Shown here piece after piece: positions 12,150-23,470 of a DNA stretch of 64,000 bases. The position numbers and the translations under genes are program-made. Each line of letters starts with the position of its first letter. Within the stretch, counting starts at the first letter, position 1. The DNA comes from Struthidea cinerea (Eukaryota; Chordata; Aves; Passeriformes; Corcoracidae), in the NCBI GenBank assembly GCA_013397865.1, contig VZTI01001283.1, forward strand, positions 265,704 to 329,703. Direction: 5' to 3'. The notes beneath the pieces were generated by a model. It had not been told where the DNA came from. It did no database searches and was given only the letters and a program-made list of their open reading frames with translations.

Positions 12150-14520
12150 CTCTAATCTAGTCTTAGCGGCATGCAGTGATGGAGTTTCACAGCCATTCGT
12201 ATGATCTATTCTGATGCTTCAAAAATCAGTATCAATACTGCGCCATATTATCCCCCTAAAAGTTTCTTCTTTAGACTAAATGACCTACACTGATCCAAAC
12301 ACTCTTCATGTGTATCCATGTTCTCACTACTTTTCCCTATCATAGTTTTGCTGTATTTTCTTAAAGAATCCAGTGACACAGCTGCAAAATTGCCGGCGAG
12401 AGTTCCAAGTGCTCTGGGAGAATTTTCATTTGTCTTATTTCAACATCTCTTTTAACTTCCTCGAAAGAGTTTTGCCTTTTTCTCAATGGCTCAATGACAT
12501 TTTTCACTTCTGTGCAGTTTACAGTTCACCTCATTTATCAGATTTTTTTTCGATGTTTTACTCCATAGTCTCCATTAACCCACCCTGTATTTTCATATTT
12601 TATTCCTCCTGCTCAATTTGTAAATGAAATCTTCTACCACAACTTTCTCCTGCCTCCTACTGAATAAAAAATTCTTCCATGTATTTCTTTCCTATTTGAA
12701 TTTTAATTATGTTTCTCGGGAAGCTTATTGCACTCTTCAGCTCCATGTAATCTACAAATTACATATATATATATATATATATATACACATATGCATATTT
12801 ATATATGTGTGTGGTCTTTTCCTGTGTCTTAATTTAAATGAAAGTACTGAACAAAATTGTATCCAGAATGGACTCTGCAGAGCCCCATTCAGCATCCTTC
12901 GGCTTGAAAGAGAGCCATTGATTAATATTTGTTTTGGTACAATTATTCATCTGATTGGTCACTCACCTTTCATCTATATTGTATTTCACGAAACTGCTTG
13001 CGAAAATATCATCTCCCACTGCATTAAAAGCCATGTGACAGTTACAGTTTCTTCTCTAATCACGAGTCATGCTACTCCATGATAGAAGCAAACTACTTTG
13101 AAGAAAACGTTTTTCAGAGATCCATCCTAATTTCCATTGTTTTCCTTTCTTTCATATGCTCATTTTTTCTGCATTTAAAATACAGACACCATCTTATCCC
13201 CTTCTGTCCTCTGGTACTTCTATTTTCTTTATGAATTCAGACATATGTAATGGCCCTAAGAGTAATTTGGATAATTTTTAACCTACTTAGAAAGAAATTA
13301 ATCAAGACTGAACAATTTAATAAAATATATATTTATTTCAAATTCTCCCTGACATGCTCTTTCCCAATTGTACTATGAGATTTTATGCCTTTGATACTGA
13401 TACTAAATTGTACTGCTCCACTGAGTTGTAAAGGACCCATTAAAGAAAATGGAAAAATATCCTTAACACTTTGGTCCACCATGGTCTGTAGTTAGTTTTC
13501 CATCCCTGCTGTACTAATATCCTTAATGGATTATATTCTTTTTGTATCTTAACACATTATACTTCTCATGTTCTTTATTTTCTCTTTCAGGTCATATTTT
13601 AATATTTCTGACTTACTGTCTATACAATCTACTTTTTTGTACAAGTCTCATAATCTACCCTAATTTCCAGTTCTATATCCTTCCCTTTCTGTAGCTAAAC
13701 TCACAGTTCAGTGAGTCTCCATGCTTTGTTCTGCACTGGGACATCTTGTACCTGCTGTGTCATTTATTTCCTTGGGGAAATGTCACCTCTTCTCTTAAGA
13801 CTTTTTCTTCCAAGACTTCTCTAGGACTTCTCCCTTGAGATCCTACATAAAAAATTTATTAATTCAGTCTTAAAAAAAATTGTATGTGTTTTGCCTTCTC
13901 CTTCATATTCTTTCTTTTAACCAGGCACTTTTTCAGTTCATGGTCACCCTTACTGAAGCTGCATTCTGCCCTGGCTTTTTTCCCTGCTGGTAAGACTCAG
14001 ATCTACAGGAAGAGCCCTCCTAGCTGCTTTCTACATTTTGCTATCAAAGTATTTTGTGTGCATCTCAAAAATTAGGCAGACATTTTCGTCTGTCATTTGC
14101 CTTTTTAAATGTTTCTTTAATGCCCAGTCCTGTGCTTTAGATGATTCCTTGAGGTATTCAGGCCCAACCAACCAACCAAAAAAAACCTCATCCAAATGAT
14201 GCTTGTGGGAAACTGATCTGTATATAGCTTCATCTGAATGGTGTTCCTTCTCCCTTTTTCACCATGCAGCAGGTTTAACTCTTCGCTTTCTTCCCTCATA
14301 TGAAGTGTTTGCATCTTTAATATGTGAGAGAAGTCTACATCTCTTATTCATTCCCTAGGCAGACCTTCTTGGACAATCTATTAATATTCCAAAAACTGCT
14401 ACATATGCCATCATCTGTTATACCAATTAAATCAGAGTTTTCCTCTGCTTGTTTATTCCCCATACTCCTTGCAATGCTACACAGACAGCTAAGATGTTTG
14501 GCAAATAAATTAGTGCTCTT
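12150..14520 (-). mobile_element. Old, decayed long CR1-like LINE (minus strand)
   Basis: Minus-strand translation around 14472-14416 reads ARSMGNKQAEE followed by DLIGIT. This is the start of the CR1/L3-type ORF2 endonuclease domain (family pattern NARSxGNKQEEL...YDLIGITET). About 1.5 kb further along the minus strand, 13050-12860 aligns by eye with the RT region between the 'FSKAF' motif (about 13017-13032) and the 'GVPQGS' motif (about 12872-12890). It then runs into C-terminal sequence to about 12150. The order and spacing fit one element with small deletions rather than scattered pieces. The copy is full of stops and frameshifts and is not functional. The plus strand is visibly pyrimidine-rich here, as expected for the antisense of an A-rich LINE. 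An (AT)n microsatellite lies inside. The end coordinates are approximate. Confidence 0.68.
12763..12785. repeat. (AT)n microsatellite
   Basis: A run of 23 alternating A/T bases (11.5 units), followed by degenerate AC/AT/GT alternation to about 12812. It lies inside the old CR1 copy. Confidence 0.97.
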
Positions 14521-14524
14521 GAGT

Positions 14525-16645
14525 GACATATTGCCCCAATCCAATCCACCAGATACCATTATTACATAAGATATAATCATACATAGCAAGGAGGAATTGC
14601 AGCATTTCAGGCTGCATAAATTCATAAGGGGAGGAAATGCTGCTGCTGTTGTATCCAGGATTTGCTGTTGCTGTTAGGCTTTTTCCGTAGAGAAGTTTCA
14701 ACAGATTGGTTTCTCTTTGTTGTCTTGGAAAGGTAGCCCAGGGTGATGAGTGCACTTGAAGTAACATGGTGATTTGCTGGAATTGAGAATCTTGGATTTC
14801 TCCATGACTTTCCCTAGATATAATTAAAGACCTTCTGCTTATCAGTGAACTGCACACAGATGTTCCAGCTCTCTTCCATAAGTGCCTCCTATACCCACGG
14901 TATTTGTTCTGGTTCAGTTCACCACTCAATTCCTCTTCAGTAACGTACTTTGGCTTGTTTTCATGTCCTGTTTACTTCAGTAGGAGTCAAGCATGTGCTT
15001 AGAGCTAATCAGATAGACAGACATCTGACTGAATAAAGAGGGTTTACAGCCTTGTTTCAGTCATGTGCTATTCAGAAACCTGTCTGGCTTAAATTATTTG
15101 TTTTGTTTTCCAAAATTTATCTGCTGACTCTTTCTATGAGGGAAACAGCCTGTGTCATAGCCTGCGCACAGTGACCTGTTTTTACTTAACCTGCACAGGA
15201 TTTCTGATTTCCTTGCCAGGCCATGGCATTGCTCACCTACAGTGACCAGAAGCTTGTGATACACAGGACACTCTTGTGAAGCATGGCAGTGCTTCACTCA
15301 ATAGCATGTACTCACTCTCCCTTACTGGTCTCTCTCTCTGGTTACTGCTTTCTATAATCACACCCATATACTGTATCCATAAACTACCAGCTAATCAAGT
15401 GCATATGCACCTTACAATTTTGAGGTATATATTTGTATGATTTTTATTGCTTGGTGTACAGATAATTGAAACTGACCTGTTTGGATGGTGACTAAACCAC
15501 GAAAAATCTTTGCGTATTTGGAAACAACAACAAAACCAAAAGTGCGCTTGTTCCAAAGTTACTCTCCAATAGAAATTAATTTCCATAGCAACATGGGGGC
15601 AATGTGGATTAAGAGTATATTTTTATTTAACCTCCAGATTCATTGAATCCCCTAAGTCAAGAATTTTAACCAGAGCTGTAAATTAACATAGTTATGTGAT
15701 TTTGTAAACTTTTATCTCCATGGGATAGCAGTTATACAAAATGAAACAACTTTTTTCAAAATTATGGTTTTGCGATGCTATTTATTAGGTCCAATGTAAG
15801 GAAAACATGCTGCAACGGAATGAATGCTTGCTTATGTGAAAAACCACAAAGCCTCAGCCAGGTTGTTTATTGTACAGCTTGAGGCACAGTTAAGTATTCA
15901 GTACTGTTTCAGTGCGAGTAAAGAAACCGATGGAAATGATCCCCAGCACATGAGGATGTTTTTGATGTTTCAGTTCTTCATTTTTCAGTTTTGCTCTTGA
16001 GAGACTGACATACTGTACTATACAACACAGAATTTAAATGCAGTAGTATCCAAGCATGTGGAGGTTTTCTAATTGTGAAAAATGCAATATGCGCTACTTG
16101 TCTGTGGTTTTGAATGATTTTTATTACGAATTCTCAATGCTATTCTTTCAGATAGCCAAAGATAGCTGAAACTGCATTACAAATATGTTATGGTGTGCAT
16201 TCTTCCTCACTTCCTCAATGACATGTTATACGGTCAATGTGAACAAGTGATGGCTGGAGAATTGATAAGGACTTGATGCTCATCCGGGACTGGATGACTT
16301 CTTCAGCACTACTGCACAGAGTGACAGGAGGAAATGACAGGAGGAAACAAAGAGCTGGTTTGTATTCAGAAGCACATCAGAGGATGCTGTCTTTCCATAT
16401 GCAATGGAAAAACTCATTCACTGAATTTTATTTCATTTGAAATACTGAAGAAACTCAAAGAACATATTTATAATTTTCTAGGTTGAATTTAAATCCTTGA
16501 AATATGATTGAATGTTTTAATAAAAGAAAACATCTTCATCTACATATCAGTTTACCAGTTTAACTGGTCATAATTTCGTCATCCTTGGAAGATGATGGCT
16601 GAGAAACTAAGGTGTGGTCTCAGATTATTAATTTCACTGCAGCAA
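14525..16645. other. Unique non-coding sequence with one old repeat-like motif
   Basis: No gene is recognised. A segment at 14971-15045 resembles an old amniote interspersed repeat and is listed separately. A perfect 13-bp tandem duplication (TGACAGGAGGAAA) lies at 16322-16347. A small 6-bp hairpin (ACCAGT / ACTGGT) lies near 16554-16568. Confidence 0.55.
14971..15045. repeat. Possible ancient amniote interspersed repeat fragment
   Basis: The stretch reads TTTACTTCAGTAGGAGTCAA, then GCATGTGCTTAGAGCTAA, then CTGAATAAAGAGGG. It recalls the word set (TTGACTTCAGTGGGA; GCATGTGCTTAA; TGCTGAATxGGGG) common in old repeats of turtles, crocodilians and birds. This is recognition from memory. I cannot name the family or define its edges. 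Confidence 0.35.
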
Positions 16646-16648
16646 TTT

Positions 16649-16765
16649 TCACAGAATATCCCAGGTAACTGAATATCACAGCATATGCTGAGTTGGAAGG
16701 GACCCACAAGGATCATTAACTCCATTCATGTCATTTCCCTGAGAAAGTCTGAGTCACTATTTAAT
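16649..16765 (-). mobile_element. Short CR1 3'-end fragment (minus strand)
   Basis: The stretch TCACAGAATATCC, then GAGTTGGAAGGGACCC, then ACAAGGATCATTAACTCC is the reverse complement of a CR1 3' terminus, whose sense strand ends in GGTCCCTTCCAACTC followed by the ATTCT-type tail. A short interruption near 16664-16690 looks like a local duplication of the 'gaatatc' segment. Only the last hundred or so bases of the LINE remain, the usual outcome of 5'-truncated retrotransposition. Confidence 0.75.
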
Positions 16766-18145
16766 GTATCACATCAAATTGCTGAATACACAATGCATTG
16801 CCTATGTTTTTAATGGAACTTCCAACACCAAAAAAAGGTAATGACCAGCATAAGATAAATTGGTACTGTGTATGCTGAACAAAAATACTGGTGGTGTTGT
16901 CTCTCCTCTACCCTCTGTGTCATACATGTAATTGCTGTTCAGACTAACGAGAATGACATCCAAACACTTCCTATTAGTTTGCAGAACACATTTTTCTTAG
17001 AAGCCAGGTTTTTATACCTATTCTCTTCATGGGATCCAATGGAAGTCCATATTTTCAGCAGTTGTGTCACAAGCAGCAAATTTTAGGTTACATACCTTTA
17101 TTTACTTTTATAAATAATGATTTCTAGTGTTTAAAAGAGCTTACAAACTGGGAATTAAAGAATGGCAACAAATTCACAGGTCATGTTGTAAACTCCTAGT
17201 GTATTTGCAAATATTTGCATTATTTTCAGAAAGCTTTTATTCCCCCTCGTATAGTTGTCAAAATCCCAAAACCTAATTTGTCTTCAAAGGGCATGAAAAA
17301 CAGCACAAACCTTGACTTGTGTCTCCAGGAGCTCACCAAAGGTATTAGATATTTATGTCTGCACAAACTACTCTTAGCATTGCTTTTACACCCTGAATAA
17401 AACTTCCACTCACTTCTCTTAGATGCTTTTAACATCTTGTGATACAATGGATACTACAAGTCTATTTTTCATCAGTAATTTAGCTCAGGTATCAGAATGT
17501 TCCACATAATCACAGTAACAGTTTGCTGTATAATGTTACTGGCACATCCTCTGCCATAGTTTTCTCCAGTTGATGAAAAGTGGTTTGAATCTTACATGTT
17601 TGGGTGAGCACAGAAAGAAATTTATCACTAGATGTATAATGTATTGAGACAAAAAATGTGGAAATTCTTTTGTCTTGGAGGTTAAATACATGTTTAAGAC
17701 TGAGAAAACATCACAGTTGTTAAAGCTATGTTATATTCTGCTTGATAACAAAAAGCAAAAAATACAAGCCCTTGCTTTTAGTTGTAAACTCACAGCTTTT
17801 TGATGTATTGAATAGGTCAAGAGAAGTTCGCAAATGGCTAGCAAAGGTTATTTCAGTGTCTGAAATGGCTAATATACCATTCAAACCAACATGAGAGTTC
17901 ATCTTCCTCTATTTAAGTACTCTGTATTATATGTATTCATGACATCACAGAACATTTGTTAGTAAAGGAACTTTGGAGTTTCAACTACTCTTTTTCTCTA
18001 GTTGCAAGGCAGAATAAACATTACCTTTTGTTTCTGGTAGTTGTTTGCCTGACCTGCTTTTAAAGCTTTGCGGTGTTTATGACTCCATATGACCCATCAC
18101 TTATTTACTGAAATATTCTATCACTGGCACAATTAGAAATGTTTC
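16766..18145. other. Unique non-coding sequence, no gene seen
   Basis: AT-rich sequence with short frames. No repeat, RNA gene or coding exon is recognised. Confidence 0.55.
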
Positions 18146-18149
18146 TCTT

Positions 18150-20340
18150 GTGTTTTTCTCTGCCACTTCAGACTACATTCACACTGCACAGTGAAAACAG
18201 ATAATTTTCTTCCTGTTTGCAGCAGATATTTATCTTAACTGGTATTTTGTGTTCACTCAAGGAGTCTCCTTCTGTTGCTTAGATTTACCTGGTCCTTGCT
18301 TCAGTCATTGTCCCTAGGTCATGCTTGGAAGCTCCAGATCATTCTTATTGCTCTCTCCTAGGCACTCTCCAAATGGTGAATGCTTTTAAAGTGCAGAACA
18401 TGGTTCTCAAGCTGAGTCCTTACCAATATTAAGCCAAGTGAAGGGGTATTGCTCCATGGAATTGTAAATTACACTTCTCTTTGCACTCTTTGAAACGACA
18501 TTTACCTTTCTTGCTAGGTCATTATTGATGTGTTTAACTTGTGGTCTTTAAGATCCTTTGCCTTTGAAATGTTTGCTTTCTTATTTACTTTTCTTTTATT
18601 TGTGTTGCTGATTATACCTGCAAAGACACTTTACTTGCACCTAGCAAGTAGCATAGTATTTAGGTTATTTTTTCATTTTCTTATGAGCAAATTACCCTCT
18701 AATATACCTCTCATACTTTTCAGAATCATGTCATCTGCTAAATCAGTAAGCACGATATTTATTCTTTAGTCTGTTAATGAAAATGTTGAAGATTCTGGAG
18801 TGAAGAGAACGCCTGTACATACTCAATTAATCTGTCCTTCAATTTTGCTAAAGAATTGTGTATAAACCTTTTTTCAATGTAGCTATGAAACCTGTATCAT
18901 TTCTGTAAATATGGGATCTAGTGCATATTATCCTAGCTTGATACCGGCATAATAAAGATTGTGCCAAAGGTATGAAAGGCAAAATATATAACATTCCTGT
19001 TACTCCTTCTACCAAGGCAGTTTTTCTGTTGACAAAAAAAACCCATCAGGTTTATCTGAGGCAATTTCTTTTTGGCCTCTGTCTTCATTTTTAATCCTCC
19101 AGTTTTTTTTTTTTAATTAGTGACAGTCTTTCTCTTTCATTATGTGTAGGTTATTCTGAGTGTAAGTAAATTGACTGATTTGTAGTTCTTATCTACTTTT
19201 GTCCTAACTTAATTTTTTTAGGCAATTGCAAAGCCCTCTTTGCTAGCTGCTTGTTTCCTCACCTTTCTTCCATTATTTTGACAGTAGCTTTGAACAGCTC
19301 TGAGATTTGTTCACTCCTTTAATTTTCCTGATATTGCACCGAGCATGTCTGAAACATTTCACTTCCATCTGAAATCTCCAACCTATGTTTATTTACCCTA
19401 AGCTAAGAATTCTCTTTAAGGAACTGTCTAAAATTTATTTTAAAGATTCCATTTTGCATGACACATCTTTATAGATTTTCTTCTGTGTTAGGTAACCTTT
19501 TCCTTAGTTTATATAACTATCCCTTGATATCCTAAATACCGCTTGTGAGACATGCATCAGTTTGTCCTTTGCCCTGTTAGATTTGTCTCTGTATGCACAA
19601 CAATTTATCTGTAAGTTTGATGTGACCTACTCTATTTTCCACTTTCTGTATTTCTCCTTGAGGTTGAAATCATGGAAGAAGATCTGATTCTGACTACACA
19701 TCCCAATTCTTTCCTGCAGTAGCATAGATTTCCTTTCATTCTTGGTTTGTTCCTTTGAGGGACAGCTAGCTTTCCTTAATCCCTTTTGTCATTAGATTGG
19801 CCTAAAATTCCCTGAGTTGCTGACATTTATTTTGCAATAAATGCTTTGTTCTCTTTATCTTTAAGGACTTGGAGCTCTGCCATTTTTGGTTATTTGTCCT
19901 AAATTAGTGTAATTTGTGGAGAAGTGTGAAACTCAAAGCGTCTTCCATCTACTTGGTTTCTTCACTGCTTAGGACACTGAGTGACAGTCTGTGTCTGGTT
20001 CTGCCTACTCTACAAGTACAACTAAAAGTTCTTTCCCCTGGGTGTGTCCTCTTTGTAGGGGAATTCTTCAAGTTTGTGATAAAAACTGCACATTTATATA
20101 GTCTTGTAGTCGTGGCAACACTTATGCCTTTCTCATGCATTCTCATTACTCTTACAATTCCTGCACTTTGTAATTGAGTGGAGACCTTTTCTTGTCATGT
20201 ATTTCCTCCCTTATTGACCTCTCCATCTCCTGTGGAGATTTGATCGTGTTACACTGTGTGAATAATCTTGTGAAGTTGCTGCTATGCCAATCAGATATAA
20301 TTTTCGGAATCTGATATTTTCCTATCTTTCCGTCTCATTC
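18150..20340 (-). mobile_element. Second old, decayed long CR1-like LINE (minus strand)
   Basis: At 20281-20300 the minus strand carries TCTGATTGGCATAGC, the nucleotide form of the CR1 endonuclease motif DLIGI, with one base lost just before it. At about 19028-19068 the minus strand keeps a CLxxN-like remnant of the RT segment before motif A. Around 18960-18985 lies a match to the 'TVSKAF' region, and around 18740-18835 a match to the stretch between GVPQGS and FADDT. Further down, 18330-18560 matches the C-terminal part of ORF2 as known from antisense CR1 copies. The endonuclease-to-motif-B distance is about 1.5 kb, much as in the copy at 12150-14520, so this is an independent copy of the same type of element. 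It is heavily mutated with no usable frame. Its middle part (about 19500-20200) is assigned by position and pyrimidine-rich composition more than by clear similarity. Confidence 0.6.
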
Positions 20341-21574
20341 ACCTGTTTATTTTTATATGTCTACAAATTTATAAGGTCTTTTGCAGATTGACACACTAAC
20401 CACTTGATTCTGCCATTAAACTTTTACAAAAAATCTAAGATCTTAGTTCTATTTTTAATAATCTGTGCCTCATCAGCATGAATGATCATAATATCTCTAT
20501 GAAATGCAGCATGCTGGTAAAAATTCAGGCTTGTTAGCCTGGTCAATATAATGAAATCTCTGTGGTACTCTGATATGAAATTCATTGCATAACTATGCAA
20601 TACACTCGTCTGAAAGTGAACTTGACTCAGGGTGAACTCTCCAAACTGAGTTGATTGTCCTCTTGTGGGTCAGGCATGGATTTGAGCCATTTAAATATAG
20701 AATCAGCCTCAAATTTCAAGAAGTCAATGGGCAGGATAACAAGCACCAGTCACCTTAACATCTTAGAAATTTTAAGTAAAACAAAGGACAGAATTTATTT
20801 CCTGGTAAGTAAACACAGAAGAAGCCTCTCTAAAAAAGTCCTTGAGCACAAAAAGCCTTTTCTCATTGAGAATCAAAGCTAATTAGTTTTATAACTTCCA
20901 GTTTGATTAAGAACAATGTCATTTGTTGCCAGGAGCTTCGTGATATTTTTTTTCTTCCTATCTAAGCCTAACAATGTTAATGTTGTACTTATTGTTTCTT
21001 AATTTTACTCTCATCTTTACGACACTGACTAATCGCTCAAATTCTATCTGCTACTGTGCCAGAGCCTCCTGGGTAATAAGAGTGCCAGTGCTTGATAAGT
21101 GGCTGCCAGATAAAGCTCATGTTGGCTCAGGAGAAGCTGTGCCAACTGTAATTCAAAAAGTAATGAATAAAGACAACAAAAGACTATAAAAATTACTTTA
21201 ACTTTTGGTTATTGAAACTGTGCATGCTCAAGTAAATCAAATGTTTCAAGAGGTGATGAATACTAATTTTATTTGCAATTAAATGAGACAGCAACTAAAA
21301 TAATGCTATTTTTCTATGTATCAAGCACTCTGTTGGGACCTTTACTGATTAAGTCTTTTCTACATATAGCAAATTTTCTATTTATAAGAGATGAGTTGGT
21401 AATAAAAACTCATTGAAAGAAAATATATATAATTTAAAAAGAAGACAAAGGTAATAAGTAAAGAATTGGAGATGGTATTGCAGTGTCTACATGCTCTTTT
21501 TTCAGAGTGTCATGGTTAATCAGAAAGAACTGTGGTTCAGGAAGATTAGAGTATTTTTAAAAAAAAATGTTCTT

Positions 21575-21601
21575 TGGAGGGAGGGGGGATGTGAAGGGGG
21601 G
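21575..21601 (+). repeat. G-rich tract with possible G-quadruplex potential
   Basis: Four G-tracts (2, 3, 6 and 6 bases) lie within about 27 bases, separated by A, A and ATGTGAA. This satisfies a two-tetrad G4 pattern, or a three-tetrad one only with a bulge. It stands out in an AT-rich setting. Function is unknown. Confidence 0.4.
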
Positions 21602-23032
21602 CAGTGAATTGCATTCTGTACAAGGGCAGAAAATGACTTCATTCACAGGAGCTTATGAATCCCTTTTTTTGACGGCTTTGCATAGAATTAATGAAGCTTA
21701 AGGATACTTCCTAATTCAGCGTATTTGCCTTTGTTAGAGAAGATGCATGCACTGGAGGCACATTGATCATCCTGTGCGTGAAGGTCACTTAGTTCAGGAC
21801 ATCTGGACATGTACATCAGGACATGTGTCCTGTTTTGACAGACTCGAGAATAGGTAGCAAAAAGAAGGAATGGAGGATGATAGCTATGAAAGAAAAACTT
21901 ACTTTTGAAAGGTTTACTTTGGACTCTTACATTGCTCTTCAAACATGGGAGTTAAAACTTGTCAGGGTTAATCAGTGTCCTTTTAATAGCTGCTCTGCAG
22001 TATTACTCTTCCAGGAAAGAAGGGGGAGAGAGAGGGAAGTTTCTGCCATAATCTGTGTTGCAATTCAAGAATAGCAAAGTTTACTATGGGAAGGCTTGTC
22101 TGGAGTCCATATATGTTCTTAGCCAGAGAAATTAGGTACATCTGTTTTGAAAATGTGTTATAATATTTTCTCAGTTGAATTTTTAAATCATTTTACTTTT
22201 TTAAATCAGGTGAAGCTTCTGCACTGGTGTAAATCAGATCCAGATCTATCTTTTTAAGAGTGTGGAAAAGTTCCAGAGACAGCATCTGCTTAACCTTTCA
22301 CATGCCTTTGTGGAAAAGGATGATTGCTTGTTTTCACCACGCAATGTGCTATTATAAATTTAAATATTGTAAATATGTCTTATAAATTTAGGTCTCCTAA
22401 TCCTACTTTTCTACCGATCAGCCACACTGACAAGTATATTACTAGGTAGCTGGGGCAAGTGTTATGTTGGACAGACCAATAAAATGCAGTGAAGCATGTG
22501 ACAATCGTCACAAATGTCCATCATTAGCTGTTTTATTACTGTATTGAAGCATTCAGCTTGTTTGCCTGCAAGGATAAAATCTCATCTAGGCTTAACAGAG
22601 GTTTTATTTAAATTCCTCTGGGGTCAAGTGCATGTCATGATAAAGTTCAGCAGCTCCATGAAGTCATCTAGTTTCCATCAATCAGTTTGACAGTACTCGG
22701 CTCCCTCCACTACCACTTTTCCCTTACAGTCTCTGCACAAATATTAATAAATGTGCTGTTTACTTTCCTCTCTCCTGCTAATAACTTTTCTTATATTTTC
22801 AAAATGATAGTGTGTTGAACTTTTTGTCTGTCTTCCTTTGCACTGAGTTCCCTAAGAACAAGCCCTGTTGAAAGAGCAGGATGAAGGGTGCTACCACATT
22901 TGTGTGTACCCTCTTTTGCTTGCAGATTGTGTTATTACAATTATGGAAACTTTCATAGGTCATGTACCTGTAATAGCACTGAACTCTACTGTCCTTGTGT
23001 TGCACATCCTTTGTACCATCTAGGCCAACATA

Positions 23033-23103
23033 AGGATGGCAAAAGGGGCCCTCAGGGGACATCTTCACTTAGTGAGGGCCCCCTTTATGTGCATGTTCAT
23101 CCT
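23033..23103. repeat. GC-rich extended inverted repeat (foldback)
   Basis: The 10-bp arm GGGGCCCTCA (23045-23054) is an exact reverse complement of TGAGGGCCCC (23073-23082), with an 18-nt loop. AAA at 23042-23044 pairs with TTT at 23084-23086 across a one-base bulge. An outer helix AGGATG (23033-23038) / CATCCT (23098-23103) closes the structure. The overall size of about 71 nt is within the range of vertebrate miRNA precursors, although the loop is large and the outer internal loop is asymmetric. Confidence 0.6.
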
Positions 23104-23369
23104 GGTTCGTTTATGATTGTACAAAAAGGTCTTTAAAGCCCTTGGAACTAAGGTACAAATTGAAGTGAACATAAGACTATCTTCTATCCATCTCATTAAA
23201 GACAGGTCTCACAGTGGTAAGAAGTTACCAGCTGGAGCCCCTAAAATCGGTATTAAATCTATTTATAAGTATATTTTCAAATTCTCTTGAAATGCACAAG
23301 AAGGGTGTCATGACCCCATTTGTAGGTAATATAACACTTTTTCAGGTAGTCTGTCTGAAGCAGATAATG

Positions 23370-23470
23370 GAGAGGCATAAGTTTCTTAAATCACTGACTG
23401 ATAAAATGGCAGGTGAAGTGCAATGATGAAAAATGCAGAGATGATGGAACACATCCGGTAGTGGCTTATC
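23370..23470 (+). mobile_element. Small old CR1-like fragment
   Basis: The stretch CTGATAAAATGGCAGGTGAA, then GTGCAATGATGAAAAATGCA, resembles the CR1/L3 ORF2 segment 'W.MKFNVDKCKVMH' downstream of the RT active site. In well-preserved copies it reads as 'aaatggcagatgaaattcaa'. Sequence upstream to about 23200 may belong to the same copy but is too decayed to say. Orientation is opposite to the two long old copies. Confidence 0.4.

Larger units (their letters stand above)
20345..23365. other. Unique non-coding sequence with minor motifs
   Basis: No gene is recognised. A G-rich tract (21575-21601) and a GC-rich hairpin (23033-23103) are listed separately. At 21802-21832 the word GGACAT occurs three times, and CAGGACATGTGTCCTG (21817-21832) forms a 7-bp hairpin with a 2-nt loop. 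At 22220-22240 the phrase CACTGGTGTAAATCAG recalls a word frequent in old amniote repeats, too short to assign. Confidence 0.55.

Noticed and set aside
12624..13082. 152-codon open frame on the plus strand
   Set aside because: It reads through an (AT)n microsatellite and is antisense to the old CR1 copy, so it is a by-product.
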